Below are positions 34,891 to 45,280 of a stretch of DNA of 64,000 bases, in pieces. The translations under genes were made by a program, and so were the position numbers. The stretch covers positions 372,001 through 436,000 of the forward strand of contig JAWZYV010002522.1 in assembly GCA_038373885.1 (NCBI GenBank), read 5' to 3'. This DNA comes from Cheiracanthium punctorium. Taxonomy: Eukaryota; Arthropoda; Arachnida; Araneae; Cheiracanthiidae. Within the stretch, counting starts at the first letter, position 1, and each line of letters starts with the position of its first letter. The notes beneath the pieces are model-generated. The model saw only the letters and a program-made list of their open reading frames with translations. It did no database searches and was not told where the DNA came from.

Positions 34891-35389
34891 CGCGCTTGCC
34901 CAAGTCATGACCTGTTGTCAGTACTGCTTCTTCCACTACGAAAATCTCTACGCTATCGGAATACCGATCTGTGTGACGTCCACTTCATGAACAATGGCTT
35001 TTAATGTGCTCCTACTCATTCACACAGGCATCTGTCGGGAGCTGACGATGTCGCATGCACTCCCACCAGTCTCCGCCCTCTATAGGAGAATGTACAGTTA
35101 TCGTTCTCTTCAAATGGCAGAGTTATCACAGCAGTGGCACTTTCATTTGGAAGACCCTTGTATTATCATATATATATATATATATATAATTAATATTAAT
35201 TTATACAAATGTAAGTTTGAATTTGTAGTTCTTTCATTGTTCATACTTTATAATTAAAAATATATATAACTTTTGAGATATTTTTTTTTTCTCCTTTGCT
35301 ACTTTATTGTAAAATTTTAAGAGTGTAAAATATAAGGTTTTATGGGCCCCTAAAATCTGTGGATAGTTGTCTCGTTTGTCCTGCTGGTA

Positions 35390-35766
35390 ATTTGGCATTG
35401 CATACACAGGCTGGTGGTGACAGTATTATGCTATTGTTTGGAAACTTCTCTTGGGTGTCTCTGTAACCTTTGCATGTGGTAAAAAACACCATGCAAGCTT
35501 TGGAGTATCTGAAGATAACTGCGGATAAGTTGCACCCTTATATGATGTCTTCCATTTGGAATTGGAATCTTTCAACAGACTAATGCATGATAATGCTTCA
35601 TGTCACAAAGCTCGCATCTACTGAATTGCGATGGAGTAGTTCGAGGAGCAGAATTCCAGTTAATGCCCTGGCCATTTAACTCACCGGATTTTAATCCAAT
35701 AGAGCAAATTTGGCATGCCATGGAACAGCAGCTTAGAGATCCGCCACATGGGCGAGCTTATAGTAG
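35390..35766 (+). pseudogene. Tc1-like transposase fragment, cut by the gypsy insertion
   Basis: Frames on the + strand carry a Tc1-type C-terminal catalytic region, including WPFNSPDFNPIEQIWHAMEQ (35671-35730), with the catalytic Glu in NPIE. The preceding part (GNFSWVSL and LKITADKLHPYM) is spread over shifted frames. It belongs to a different Tc1 lineage from 19726-20739. It ends at 35766, exactly where the gypsy LTR starts. I cannot recognise its continuation after 43620. Confidence 0.7.
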
Positions 35767-36683
35767 TGTTGCGGAACTACTCTGCTACTCCTGGGGTTTG
35801 TTGTTCTAAAGTCCAGTTGGTGTAAAAAGTTCAAGTAAAAAGTCACTTGTCAGGATGGAACACAAACTTTATTGCTTCTAGAACTTCGTAGAACAACCAG
35901 CTGTACACAATTCACAAGCACAATCTAGCAATAACGTGCTTTTAACAATCCGCTTAGATCAGAAACTCTCACAAATGCTGGATTTCTCACACAAAATAAG
36001 TCACTTTCACATGCAAAAATTCAGTGGAAATATTCAAGGGATATCGTACACAATCCCTTAAGACACAGCAAAGAAGAATTTACACACAGTACTTTAAAAA
36101 CAGCTTCACAAAGCAAGCTAAAACACAGCTTCTATAGCACTATCAATTCACAAAGCAAGCGTACTGAGAGATCTTCACACATTGAGCGTTCAACTCGCAC
36201 TGAACTGTCGGGCAGCGCGCTGGTGGAATTTATAGAGGAGGCAGAAGCTGCGAGCAGTTTCTAGAAAAGTATATTCCTCGAAGATTCCAGATAAAGCGGG
36301 AGTTCTGATTACGTCATAGAAGAGAAATGTTAGGTTATTATGCGTTTTTAATGCAGGAAAAACAACTTCCAGGCCCCATTGGGAAAATCGCGCCAAATGA
36401 CCAAAAATTCGCCAAGTTTGGCGACTTTTGGCGAAATATCGCCAAATTTGGTGCCAAAGTAAGTCCCCAAATGTGAAGAGATCGAAGCCCTAGGACTAAT
36501 ATTTCTCGAGATTTCTAAAACCCCATAGAAAAACATACGGGAAAGCGAAACCTCCGTATCTCCGGTTCCAAATGGCTGATTTTCATGCAACAAAAAGCAA
36601 AATTTATGTATTTGAAGCGTAGAATACAAATTTTAAACCATTTTACGCCCCAGAGCAGCGGGTTGCCCCGAAAATTCGTAACA
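35767..36683 (-). repeat. 3' LTR of the gypsy element
   Basis: 917 bp, the left copy on the + strand, starting TGTTGCGGAACTACTCTGCT and ending AAAATTCGTAACA. Being the minus-strand 3' LTR, it carries the polyadenylation role. It matches the right copy across its whole length with scattered substitutions and a few 1-bp indels. Confidence 0.93.
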
Positions 36684-36698
36684 TTGCCCCCTTCCCAA
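36684..36698 (-). promoter_or_regulatory. Polypurine tract of the gypsy element
   Basis: Read on the minus strand, GGGAAGGGGGCAA ends directly at the TGTTACG start of the 3' LTR. This is the expected primer site for plus-strand DNA synthesis. Confidence 0.75.
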
Positions 36699-37065
36699 GG
36701 ACTGCACGTCCCGGGCAGTACAATCCCCAGTTAGGAGGTCACACAAATATATACAGTGTCTAACCTTTAACCAAATGCTAACAGCATAATTTAAGCAAAT
36801 AATCAATAAACACAGTAAGCAAATACACTCTAATAAATAAATAATAGACATAATAAACAATTACACTAATAAGTAATAAATGTAATAAACAAATACACAT
36901 TAATAAAAAAACCAATATATTACAAATACGTACACTAAACATGGCGTAAGTAGTGAGTGAAAGAGAGTTGAAAAAAGAGGAAGAGAAGAGAAAGACAGGA
37001 AAGAAATGAGAGCTGAAAGAAAGGAGGAATTACGCCATAGTGACCATGGTCTGATAGTCAAATAA
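36699..37065. other. Non-coding tail between integrase and polypurine tract
   Basis: About 370 bp of AT- and GA-rich sequence (AATAAACA words at 36800-36910; GAAAGA words at 36955-37025). No envelope-like frame is present. Confidence 0.5.
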
Positions 37066-37420
37066 CTAATTACAACCGCGGTAGATGGCTAGGCGATCGT
37101 AATGTACAACTCTTGGTTTCGAGTTTGGTGACTTACGAATCCGTATGATGACGTCATTCAGCCGGTTTAGGACTGTGTAAGGACCGTCCCACGGCGATTG
37201 CAGCTTGGGAGACAGGCCTTTCTTTCCAGTAGGATTCCATAGCCAAACTTTGTCACCTGCGTTGAACTCGTGTCCCGTAGCCTTCGTGTCGTAGCGATTC
37301 TTCATCCTCTCCGTGTTCAGGTTGATCCGCACCCAACCAAAATGATGCACGTCTTCAAACCGTGCGCGAAGATTTTCCACGTACTCTTCTGGCGATGAAG
37401 GCGCATCTGGAAGGAGCACC
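37066..37420 (-). pseudogene. Gypsy integrase C-terminal part
   Basis: The minus-strand frame ending at 37066 carries the integrase C-terminal region: ERMKNRYDTKATGHEF, then GDKVWLWNPTGKKG and LSPKLQSPWDGPYTVLNRLN, the usual GPF/Y-type module of gypsy integrases. The upstream end at about 37415 joins foreign sequence with long C/G runs, so the catalytic core is not continuous with it. Confidence 0.85.
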
Positions 37421-38410
37421 CACCGGGGGGGGGGGGCGACCGCGAAAGCGGTTTTCAACTAAGAACCCCCCGGAGGAGACCTAAAACCGCGCCGTCACGG
37501 CCAGAGGAGGAGGAACTATCAGCGGAAAATTAAAGCCAAGCGCGACACTACAACACATTTAAATTTTTAAACTAATATTTGTGCATCATAAATTATCAAA
37601 CCCCTATATACATACATATACAAATATACACATCCATATTTTCCTATACTATTATAATGCTGTGTGAGGATACAAATTGCAATCTAAACATACAACTTAA
37701 AATACATTAAAAACAAAAACAACAATATATATACATATATACACATACACATGCACACACATATTCATATATATACACATATATTCGCAATGCAATACAG
37801 GCACCTTCACATAAACATTGAAGCCTTCATATAACATAAAATAGCAACATCCCATAAATATAAGTAAGTTCATCCACATATTGCGCATCAGACTAGTACT
37901 GTTATTAAATTTTTCATCTAAGATATTCTAAATATAGCCTCTGCAATTCAGCGTAAATAAGACATATTTGCCGTAAGTAGTTTTTACATTGCGTTAAAAA
38001 TAAAAATTGTTGATATATATCCATACTATTATTAGATCTGAAGGTGATGTGGCATTATGGGACAGTTTTCAAAAATATAGTGCAATGGGTGACCCTGGCG
38101 GCCGCATATACATAGATCATTATCCAGTTTTTCAATCTTATACATATAAATCGGAAAATAACCGTTGCCAGTCAGAAAAGGAACAATAATAGGATGAATG
38201 ATTGTTTGGGAAAATTTCACAGTTTTAATAAAATTATATGTGTAGCGACCATTACTTGAGTTAATCCATTCATCTTGCCAAGTATTTATAATTTCCTGTT
38301 TAATAAGTAAATCTATGTATGAAGTAGGATATGGAATATTTTCATTTACATTATTATGATCGTGAAGTAATGGCTCTTTAACAAGCTGGTCTGCTCTTTC
38401 ATTTCCTTCT
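37415..38410 (-). mobile_element. Non-LTR retrotransposon 3' fragment replacing the integrase core
   Basis: On the minus strand, 38410 to 38032 encodes an RNase H C-terminal piece (GNERADQLVKEP) followed by a region with CICGRQGHPLHYIFENCP, a Cys/His-type tail found in Jockey/R1/I-group elements. The remaining 38031-37415 is an AT-rich 3' untranslated-like stretch with microsatellite (37715-37790) and a GC-rich end. It is 5' truncated, as usual for such insertions. The missing integrase core (about 130 residues including the third catalytic acid) shows that insertion came with a target deletion or later recombination. Confidence 0.75.
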
Positions 38411-38712
38411 TTCCGCAGTAGCTTCTTGATCTGGAATAGGAAACGCTTCGGGCCATTTAGAGAAATAGTCAATCACAACTAGGATGTATTTGTTGCCATC
38501 CGAAGTTCGCGGAAGAGGTCCCAAGATGTCGAGGGCAATTCTCTCGAAACTCGCTCCTACATTGTAACGATGTAGTCTTCCACGGCTTCGTTTCTTCGGG
38601 CCTTTACGGGCGGCACAGGCGTCACAAGCTTGACACCACTTTTCGACATCGCCCCGAGCCCTAGCCCAGTAGAAGCGCTCGCGAACTTTCTGCAGGGTGT
38701 TCATAATGCCAA
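38411..38712 (-). pseudogene. Gypsy integrase N-terminal zinc-binding and early core
   Basis: The minus-strand frame carries the HHCC-type zinc-binding part (VEKWCQACDACAARKG supplies the two CxxC cysteines) and the core start (FERIALDILGPLP with the first catalytic Asp, then YILVVIDYFSKWPEAFPI with the second). It stops at the junction with the non-LTR fragment. It is frameshifted relative to the upstream part near 38705. Confidence 0.88.
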
Positions 38713-39260
38713 AATGGCCCCAGTTAAGCCATTATGCAGCTCTTCTAGAACCTTCGGAATCCTCGAATGAGGGAGTACTAACTGCCATCGGAGCATCTTG
38801 CCGTCGTCCGACTCCCATTTACGATACAGGACTCCATTCCTCAGGCGAAGCGAATCCCATAAAGCCCAGTACTGTTTGGTTGCCGGACTGTAAGATGATA
38901 TTTCTTGCCAGCTGGGGTTATCGCCAGATTTTTCCATAAATTCCACAATTGGTTTGATGTCGCTATCTGCTAATTGCTCCGCCCGAACATTTTCGTCACT
39001 CCAGGGATCTTGAGATGGTGTCGATGATGTAACTTGCCAGACAACGGGATGTTTCAGATGGTAATTATTCTCCGCCCTGGAGCAATAGCGACAACTGTCT
39101 ATGCAGGGCCTTCTCGACAAAGCATCTGCATTTCCATGGGATGCCCCTTTTCGATGACGTATCTCGATGTCATATTCTTGTAATCGCTGTATCCACCTGG
39201 CTATTTGGCCCTCTGGATTCTTGAAATTTAGAAGCCAGGTTAAAGAGGCATGTTCGGAGC
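38701..39260 (-). pseudogene. Gypsy RNase H end and integrase linker
   Basis: After a frameshift near 39250, the minus-strand frame continues HASLTWLLNFKNPEGQIARW and ends the RNase H domain (HRKGASHGNADALSRRP). It then runs through the linker before integrase. It ends at a stop near 38701 caused by a second frameshift. Confidence 0.88.
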
Positions 39261-40060
39261 AGGAACTTTCGGCCGTACAGGTAATGATGGAAGTGCTCCA
39301 CGGCCTTAATGATAGCAAGAAGTTCCTTTCTCGTAACACAATAGTTACGTTCTGCCTTTGAAAGGCATTTGCTCCAGTAAGCAATGACGTGTTCTTGGCC
39401 ATCTATCTCCTGGGCCAAAACTGCTCCAACACTCTCCTTACTTGCGTCTGTGTTCAGGATAAATGGCTTGTCAGGTTGAGGATACGACAGGATCGGCGAA
39501 GATGTTAAAGCCGTCTTCAGTTCGTTGAATGCGTCCTCACATTCCTCAGTCCATAGAAATTTCTGTCCAGTCTCGGTCAATTTGTGAAGAGGTCTTGCAA
39601 TTTGAGAAAAACCCTTCACGAATTTTCGATAGTAAGTACACAGACCGAGAAAACTTCGTAAGTCATGGATATTCTCCGGACGACTCCAGTTCTTGACTGC
39701 GGACGTCTTTTCGGGATCGCTTCGGACTCCGTGGGCGGATATTATGTGCCCGAGGTAACGTACTCCCCGACGAAACAAATTGCACTTCGATGGACTTAGT
39801 TTCAAGTTTGCCTCTTTTAATTTCTGCAGTACTTTTCGAATGTTCTCGAGATGCTCTTCGAAAGTCTTTCCGACGATGATGATATCGTCCAAATAAACGA
39901 GACATGCTTCGTAGGAAAATCCTCTCAACACTGTCTCCATCAGACGCTCGAATGCTGTCGGTGCATTGCAGAGTCCAACAGGCACAACTTTGAACTGCCA
40001 CAATCTTTGTCCCGTGGTGAACGCAGTCTTTTCACGGTCATCGGTATGGATTTCTACTTG
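39170..40060 (-). pseudogene. Gypsy reverse transcriptase C-terminal half and RNase H
   Basis: The frame includes FKVVPVGLCNAPTAFERLME, the polymerase active site YLDDIIIVGKT and the thumb/connection (RYLGHIISAHGV). RNase H follows with FILNTDASKESVGAVLAQ and CVTRKELLAIIKAVEHFHHY. It is in the same frame as the protease/RT part; only a TGA at 40061-40063, replacing a Trp codon, separates them. The frame then shifts near 39250. Confidence 0.92.
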
Positions 40061-41155
40061 TCAGTAGCCACTCTTGAGATCCAGAGTGGAGAACCATTCA
40101 TTTCCCGATAAAGTGTCCCATGTGTCGTCTATCCTTTGAAAAGGGTAGCTGTCTTTCTTGGTAATGTCATTCAGACGTCTGTAGTCAACGCAGAACCAAG
40201 TGGAACCATCTTTCTTTCGGACCAAAATAATCAGCGAGGCCCACGGACTAGTCGATGGCTCGATGACGTCATCACGCTGCATCTCCTCTAAAAGTCTGTT
40301 CACCTCTTCTTGCTTAGCAAACGGCAGCCGCCTAGGATGTTGCTTGATGGGAGAATGGCTGCTTGTGTCTATTCTATGCTGCTTTAACCTCGTACGGCCA
40401 AAGTCACCGGAAGTACGAGAGAAGAGGTCTTCAAATTCAGCTATTACTTTCTCCGCAGCACTTCTCTGTTCTGCCGTTAACTCCACGTCTTGTAATAATT
40501 CCTTCGTCAGGCACTTGGAAGATTTAGCTGTCGTTTGGCTGATGTTCTTATTAATGCAGGTAACAGGAGTGCATGTCGCCAACACTTCATTTTTCTTTAT
40601 CACCTTCGACTTGTCCGTCACATTTGCTACTCTAACTGGAATTTCTGTTCTCGACAAGTCCACAAGTGTTGCTCCCACAAGTACTCCTCTGACGGAATCA
40701 CAATTGTTTGGGTGTTCGATTAATCCAAAACGGAATTTATTGCTTTCTTTTACTGTTCCAGAAATTATTGAATCAGTTCTGGGAGGTAGAGTGATATCAG
40801 CCTGGGCTATTATTTGCTGAACAGGTAAAATAGTTTCCTTTTTAATATCGAACGCAACTATTTCTTCTGAGTCTGAACGAAGCTCATTATTCTTAAAGTC
40901 CAAGTTAAATTTGTGCGATTTTAAAAAGTCGAGTCCGAGAATAAAAGAGTCTGTAATATTGGCGACATATACCACATGGTCGTATCTGGCATTTCCAAAC
41001 GTGATTTCTACTTGCACTTTTCCGCCCACTTCGATCTTGTCACCTGTAATAGTCTGGACGGTCAGCGAGGGCGGAGTCCAGATAATCTTCAAATTTAATT
41101 TCTTGGCCAGATCCGTCCTTATGATGGTTACGTTCGCTCCAGTATCAATCACCAT
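40061..41155 (-). pseudogene. Gypsy protease and N-terminal reverse transcriptase
   Basis: The frame starts with the aspartic protease active site MVIDTGANVTIIR. It continues through a flap-like region, a linker, and the reverse transcriptase start (WASLIILVRKKDGSTWFCVD, YRRLND, FSTLDLKSGY). It ends in a TGA that interrupts the polymerase two codons before motif B-side sequence. The protein would be processed from a Gag-Pol polyprotein in a living copy. It overlaps a + strand frame of about 200 codons that is only its shadow. Confidence 0.92.
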
Positions 41156-41290
41156 GTGGCATGGGGAACCATTAACTTATCCGAGTCCAAATAGTCCATC
41201 ACTGCCGCCATTCACTGATGAAATCTGTAAGACTTTCAAACGAGGCTTTTGAATATCCCTCAGCCTCTGTTCCTGACAGTCGTCTCTTTT

Positions 41291-42651
41291 CTATCTTCCT
41301 TCATGGGCTTCTCTGGTGCATTGATAACTGCGATCTTTACGACGAGAGTTCTTTTGTGCGTCGCAGTATTTTCGTAAATGCCCCTCGCTGTTACACCTCC
41401 AACATTTCACTTTTCTTGGCTCTGACTGTTCTTGTCGTTCCACCAGATTTTCCAGGGTCTTTAATTTATTCTCTAATCTCTCCATTTCTCCATCCGTAGG
41501 CTCCTGGAATGACACAGCTCTAACATTATGCCGCTCTTTTCTTACGGCCAGCTGAGCTGCCTCTAGGTTCATGTCGAATACGAGGGCTGACCTGAGATCT
41601 TTATTATCCGCCAAGATCAATGCTTTCTGAATTTCAAAGTCCAAGAGGCCTTCAATAAAATGTTGCACTGCAACTTCTTCTCGAACGTTATCTGGATAAC
41701 TGCCATAGGCTAGATGACACAGCCTATCTATGTCGGAAGCCAGCTCTTGGAGGGTCTCACCAGGTCTTTGCATCCTTGACTTAAGTTGTATTCTACTATA
41801 TTCTTTCTGGCACTTCTCTCCGAATTTCATCTCCAAGGCACTTGCAAGAGCATCAAAATCTCCTATCTTCGTCGCTCCAATAGTTTGCAATACGTTAATT
41901 GCATCTCCGCTAAGGGAAGCGGCCAGTTGGTTCGCTTTCTCGGACTCGCTCCAACCATTGGCTCTGGCGACGATCGAAAATTGGGTCTTGTAGGCTTCCC
42001 AGGGAGTCTTTCCGTCATAGGTAGTAAGTTTCACTGCTGGGCGGTGTGAAGATAACCTGATGTTTTCAGGTAACTTTCCCAGCTTTACGAGAGAGTTCAA
42101 TTTTTCTTCAATTTTAGCTTCACATTCTTCATGTATTTTCGAAACTATATTTTCTTTCCAGTCTAGTTTCTCCTCAATTTTATTCTTAAATTCTTCCCGC
42201 ATTCTGCAAATATCTTGCTGCAATTTTTTAACATTTTCTTCTATTTTTCCTTCAATTCTTTGTTCATATTTCGTTTGAGTTTCTTCTATGAGCGACATTC
42301 TTTTCTCCATTATCTCTTGATTTTCCTGCACACTCTTTTCGAATTTCTCTAATTTTCCCAAAGCAGTCTCCATTTTCTCCAATCCCAATTTCATTTCTTT
42401 TTGTCCGGCTTCAATTTTCTTCTCTAAATCGGTTTGTCCGGCTTCAATTTTCTTCTCTAAATCCGCCTTCATCTGTTCTTGTCCGGCTTTCATTTCGTCT
42501 TCTGCGGCTTTCATCTCGTCTTGTCCGGCTTTCATCTCTTTTTTATCTCATCTTCTCCGGATTTCATCTCGTCTTGTCCGGATTTCATTTCCTGCATCAT
42601 ATTCATGAGCTTTTGAAGTTGTTCTTCCATTTTTCGTCTAGTCAAAACCAT
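41291..42651 (-). pseudogene. Gypsy Gag with coiled coil and zinc knuckle
   Basis: Gag would start at 42651 (MVLTRRKMEEQLQKLMNMM). A run of six A residues near 42540, where the frame needs seven, breaks it; the long frame resumes at 42535. The N terminus is a tandem heptad-like coiled coil built from KAGQDEMK and LEKKIEAGQ units. The middle holds a capsid-like retrotransposon gag region (TPWEAYKTQFSIVARANGW, then GETLQELASDIDRLCHLAY). The C terminus has one CCHC zinc knuckle, CWRCNSEGHLRKYC. It would package the RNA. Confidence 0.88.
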
Positions 42652-42680
42652 AAACTGGAAAATTAAAGTATTTCTTTAGA

Positions 42681-42698
42681 ATCCCGATTCTAACACCA
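42681..42698 (-). promoter_or_regulatory. Primer-binding site of the gypsy element
   Basis: Two bases inside the 5' LTR, the minus strand reads TGGTGTTAGAATCGGGAT. TGG pairs with the tRNA CCA end. The tRNA species is not assigned. Confidence 0.75.
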
Positions 42699-42700
42699 AA

Positions 42701-43616
42701 TGTTGCGGAACTACTCTGCTACTCCTGGGGTTCGTCGTTCTAAAGTCCAGTTGGTGTAAAAAGTTCAAGTAAAAAGTCACTTGTCAGGATGGAACACAAA
42801 CTTTTTTGCTTCTAGAACTTCGTAGAACAACCAGCTGTACACAATTCACAAGCACAATCTAGCAGTAACGTGCTTTCAGCAATCCGCTTAGATCAGAAGC
42901 TCTCACAAATGCTGTATTTCTCACACAAAATAAGTCACTTTCACAGGCAAAAATTCAGTGGAAATATTCAAGGGATATCGTACACAATCCCTTAAGACAC
43001 AGCAATGAAGAATTTACACACAGTACTTTAAAAACAGCTTCACAAAGCAAGCTAAAACACAGCTTCTATAGCACTATCAATTCACAAAGCAAGCGTACTG
43101 AGAGCTCTTCACACATTGAGCGTTCAACTCGCACTGAACTGTCGGGGCAGAGCGCTGGTGGAATTTATAGAGGAGCAGAAGCTGCGAGCAGTTTCTAGAA
43201 AAGTATATTCCTCGAAGATTCCAGATAAAGCGGGACATCTGATTACGCCATAGAAGAGAAATGTTAGGTTATTATGCGTTTTTAATGCAGGAAAAACAAC
43301 TTCCAGGCCCCATTGGGAAAATCGCGCCAAATGACCAAAAAGTCACCAAGCTTGGCGACTTTTGCCGAAATATCGCCAAATTTGGCGCCAAAGTAAGTCC
43401 CCAAATGTGAAGAGATCGAAGCCCTAGGACTAATATTTATCGAGATTTCTAGAACCCCATAGAAAAACATACGGGAAAGCGAAACCTCCATATCTCCGGT
43501 TCCAATTGGCCGATTTTGATGCAACAAAAAGCAAATTTATGTATTTGAAGCATAGAATACGAATTTTAAAGCATTTTAAGCCTCAGAGCAGCGGGTTGCC
43601 CCGAAAATTCGTAACA
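42701..43616 (-). repeat. 5' LTR of the gypsy element
   Basis: 916 bp, the right copy on the + strand, with TGTT...AACA ends. As the minus-strand 5' LTR it would hold the promoter. It is followed by the GTAG duplication. Confidence 0.93.
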
Positions 43617-43620
43617 GTAG

Positions 43621-44548
43621 TTATTAGTTTTGGTTTCAGCTTGCTTAGATCATGAGGGTCATTTAACTCTTTCTTCTAGCCATTATACTTATTGCAAAAG
43701 AAGCTAGAATGCTAGTTTTTGACAAATAACTTCTATTAAATTGTCTTTTTTCATTGTGACTTTGTGTTTAAAATATTATTAATCATTAAATACAAAAATA
43801 ATTAAAAAGGTCGTACTTTAAACGATGGGGAAAGTTTTTAATAAATATTTGAATTATTTCAAATTCAAAAAATTTAAAAATTACCCTTTGCGGTACAATT
43901 TATACATACTGAGTTCGCAATAACGTAATAATTTTAGAATTTTAATATTCTTTTTTTAACAAAATTTTGAAGCGAAATGCGATATCATCTTCTTCTAAAC
44001 CTTCCATTTAAATATTAAAAAGAAAATAACTTATTCCGAGTGATTAATATTATACGAAGATACAGTAATTATAAAATGGATACGCAATGCATTGATTACA
44101 TTTAAGTATGAACTGGTGTGAACCTTAATACCACCAGCAGACGAATTTTAGCCTCGAACTCACAGACGATGCAGAAAGTCCATTGCTGGCTACGCCAGTG
44201 GCGTAAGGCTGCTACCGCCGGGCCCCCCGGAGGTCCGTGCACTGGAGCCAGGGGTCTACCCAGCCCCACCCTTGTGGGGTCCATGATTAGCCTTGTTTTG
44301 CAACTCAGCGGCAGTGGTGGCTCGTGGGATACAGCAAGTACAGCCGGGCTGTCCTTGAAATTATCAACACATACTTCAAAATAATTTATCCTACTAACTT
44401 TCTTAAATTCAGATTAGAATTATGGAATTCCTATGGTAAATTAAAAAAAAAAAAATATAAAAAAAAAACGTATTGTAGTAACGGCCGGATCGCTCATTCA
44501 GAAAAAAAAAACCTTTAATCTTCCCGCAATTCAACTGCGAAAGTCGTT
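43621..44548. other. No gene recognised; GC-rich patch at 44180-44345
   Basis: Mostly AT-rich. The patch from 44180 contains CTACGCCAGTGGCGTAAGGC and GGGCCCCCCGGAGGTCC. Words like GTGGCGTA often occur at hAT ends in this window, so a degraded hAT-like end is possible. Confidence 0.4.
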
Positions 44549-44615
44549 GGTACAGCCGAGGCCTCCGAGAGAGGAGAAAGATTCTTTCTCCTCTCTCGGA
44601 GGCCTCGGTACAGCC
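44549..44615. mobile_element. Perfect 49-bp palindrome flanked by 9-bp direct repeats
   Basis: GGTACAGCC occurs at 44549-44557 and 44607-44615. Between them is a perfect palindrome: a 24-nt arm starting GAGGCCTCCGAGAGAGGAG (44558-44581), a single T, and the exact complement (44583-44606). The arrangement parallels 28857-28914. It is consistent with a minimal inverted-repeat insertion with target duplication. No coding potential. Confidence 0.65.
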
Positions 44616-44817
44616 CTCAGCGCTGATTAAGGAATTGGCAGCACCGTTGCCATGGTAACGAGTACGTAAGCAGTTTCTCCGGCTTAGGATAGCATAGGGT
44701 GTTTTAGCTAAGACACAGCCGAAGAAAGGTTTTCTGTCTTTTGCAGCAGTTGTGAATTCGACGAACTGATTGGCTCGGACGAGAAGTGAGGGAGAGAATA
44801 AAGACACAGAATATATG

Positions 44818-45280
44818 TTCTAACCCAGCGTTTCTCAACCTGAGGGGGGCGCGCCCCCCGCAGAACGTTTGCAGGGGGGGCAGGGGCGTAGCCAAGGGGG
44901 GTTAGGGGGTCATAACCCCCCCATGAGAAATTTTTTGCCATACAAAATGTATATTCTTCACTACATTATCACACATATGTATACATATATATGAGTTGCA
45001 GTAGTCGTAACCCCCCCCATGAAAAATTTCTGGCTACGCCCCTGAGGGGGGGGGCGAGAAAAACTATAGAGCAAGTAGTGATGCATGTTTTTAAAAAATC
45101 ATCTTATTTATTCTCATTTTTACTCAAAAATATATCCATTTTCGCTTAAAATGTTCATTATTAAAGATTAAAAAACTCAATGTATGCTGAAAAATGTGAG
45201 GGGGGGAGGAGCGCCACTGTAAGTTAGCCTTTGTTGGGGGGGGGCACGACGTTAAAAGGTTGAGAACCGCTGTTCTAGCC
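44818..45280. mobile_element. hAT-type MITE (outer), 447 bp
   Basis: The element spans 44826-45272. It begins CAGCGTTTCTCAACCTGAGG and ends AAGGTTGAGAACCGCTG, its near complement. The flanks TTCTAACC (44818-44825) and TTCTAGCC (45273-45280) match 7/8. CAGYG...TCTCAACC ends are classic hAT termini. It contains G/C runs and a nested MITE. Non-autonomous. Confidence 0.88.
44873..45052. mobile_element. hAT-type MITE (inner), 164 bp
   Basis: The element spans 44881-45044. It begins CAGGGGCGTAGCCAAGGGGG and ends GGCTACGCCCCTG, with CATGAGAAATTTTTTGCC and CATGAAAAATTTCTGGCT completing the inverted repeats. A perfect 8-bp AGGGGGGG flanks it (44873-44880 and 45045-45052), though in a G-run this is weak evidence by itself. 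It lies within 44826-45272, so it inserted second. Confidence 0.82.

Larger units (their letters stand above)
32758..35170 (-). pseudogene. Mariner-like transposon remnant, split by two later insertions
   Basis: On the minus strand, 33246-33380 continues into 34881 to about 34995 once the insertion at 33381-34879 is set aside. The joined frame carries a helix-turn-helix block (RRITTREIAEEISMSKGRVHT) typical of mariner-like transposases. At 32758-32960 the minus strand reads a C-terminal-like block (HQSIHHLVDRWDTRFNLQGD) resembling mariner C termini. The catalytic middle is missing, so it was internally deleted before or after being hit. The outer part near 35050-35120 has a GTGGGAGTGCATG block that may belong to the element end. 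Calling it mariner rather than another Tc1/mariner branch is inference. Confidence 0.6.
35763..43620 (-). mobile_element. Ty3/gypsy LTR retrotransposon, full length but dead
   Basis: The element is 35767-43616, oriented on the minus strand. A 4-bp duplication GTAG flanks it (35763-35766 and 43617-43620). LTRs of 917 and 916 bp start TGTT and end AACA. Order on the minus strand: 5' LTR, primer-binding site, gag, protease, reverse transcriptase, RNase H, integrase, polypurine tract, 3' LTR. There is no envelope-like gene. LTRs differ at roughly 35-40 positions by eye (about 96% identity), so insertion was not recent. The coding region has nonsense codons, frameshifts and an internal replacement. 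Confidence 0.93.

Noticed and set aside
36633..36860. Hydrophobic frame near the gypsy 3' LTR, possible envelope
   Set aside because: Only 75 codons, crosses the LTR boundary, low complexity and no signal or fusion features; not an envelope gene.
40200..40820. 206-codon + strand frame
   Set aside because: It is antisense to gypsy protease/reverse transcriptase on the minus strand, which has clear catalytic motifs.
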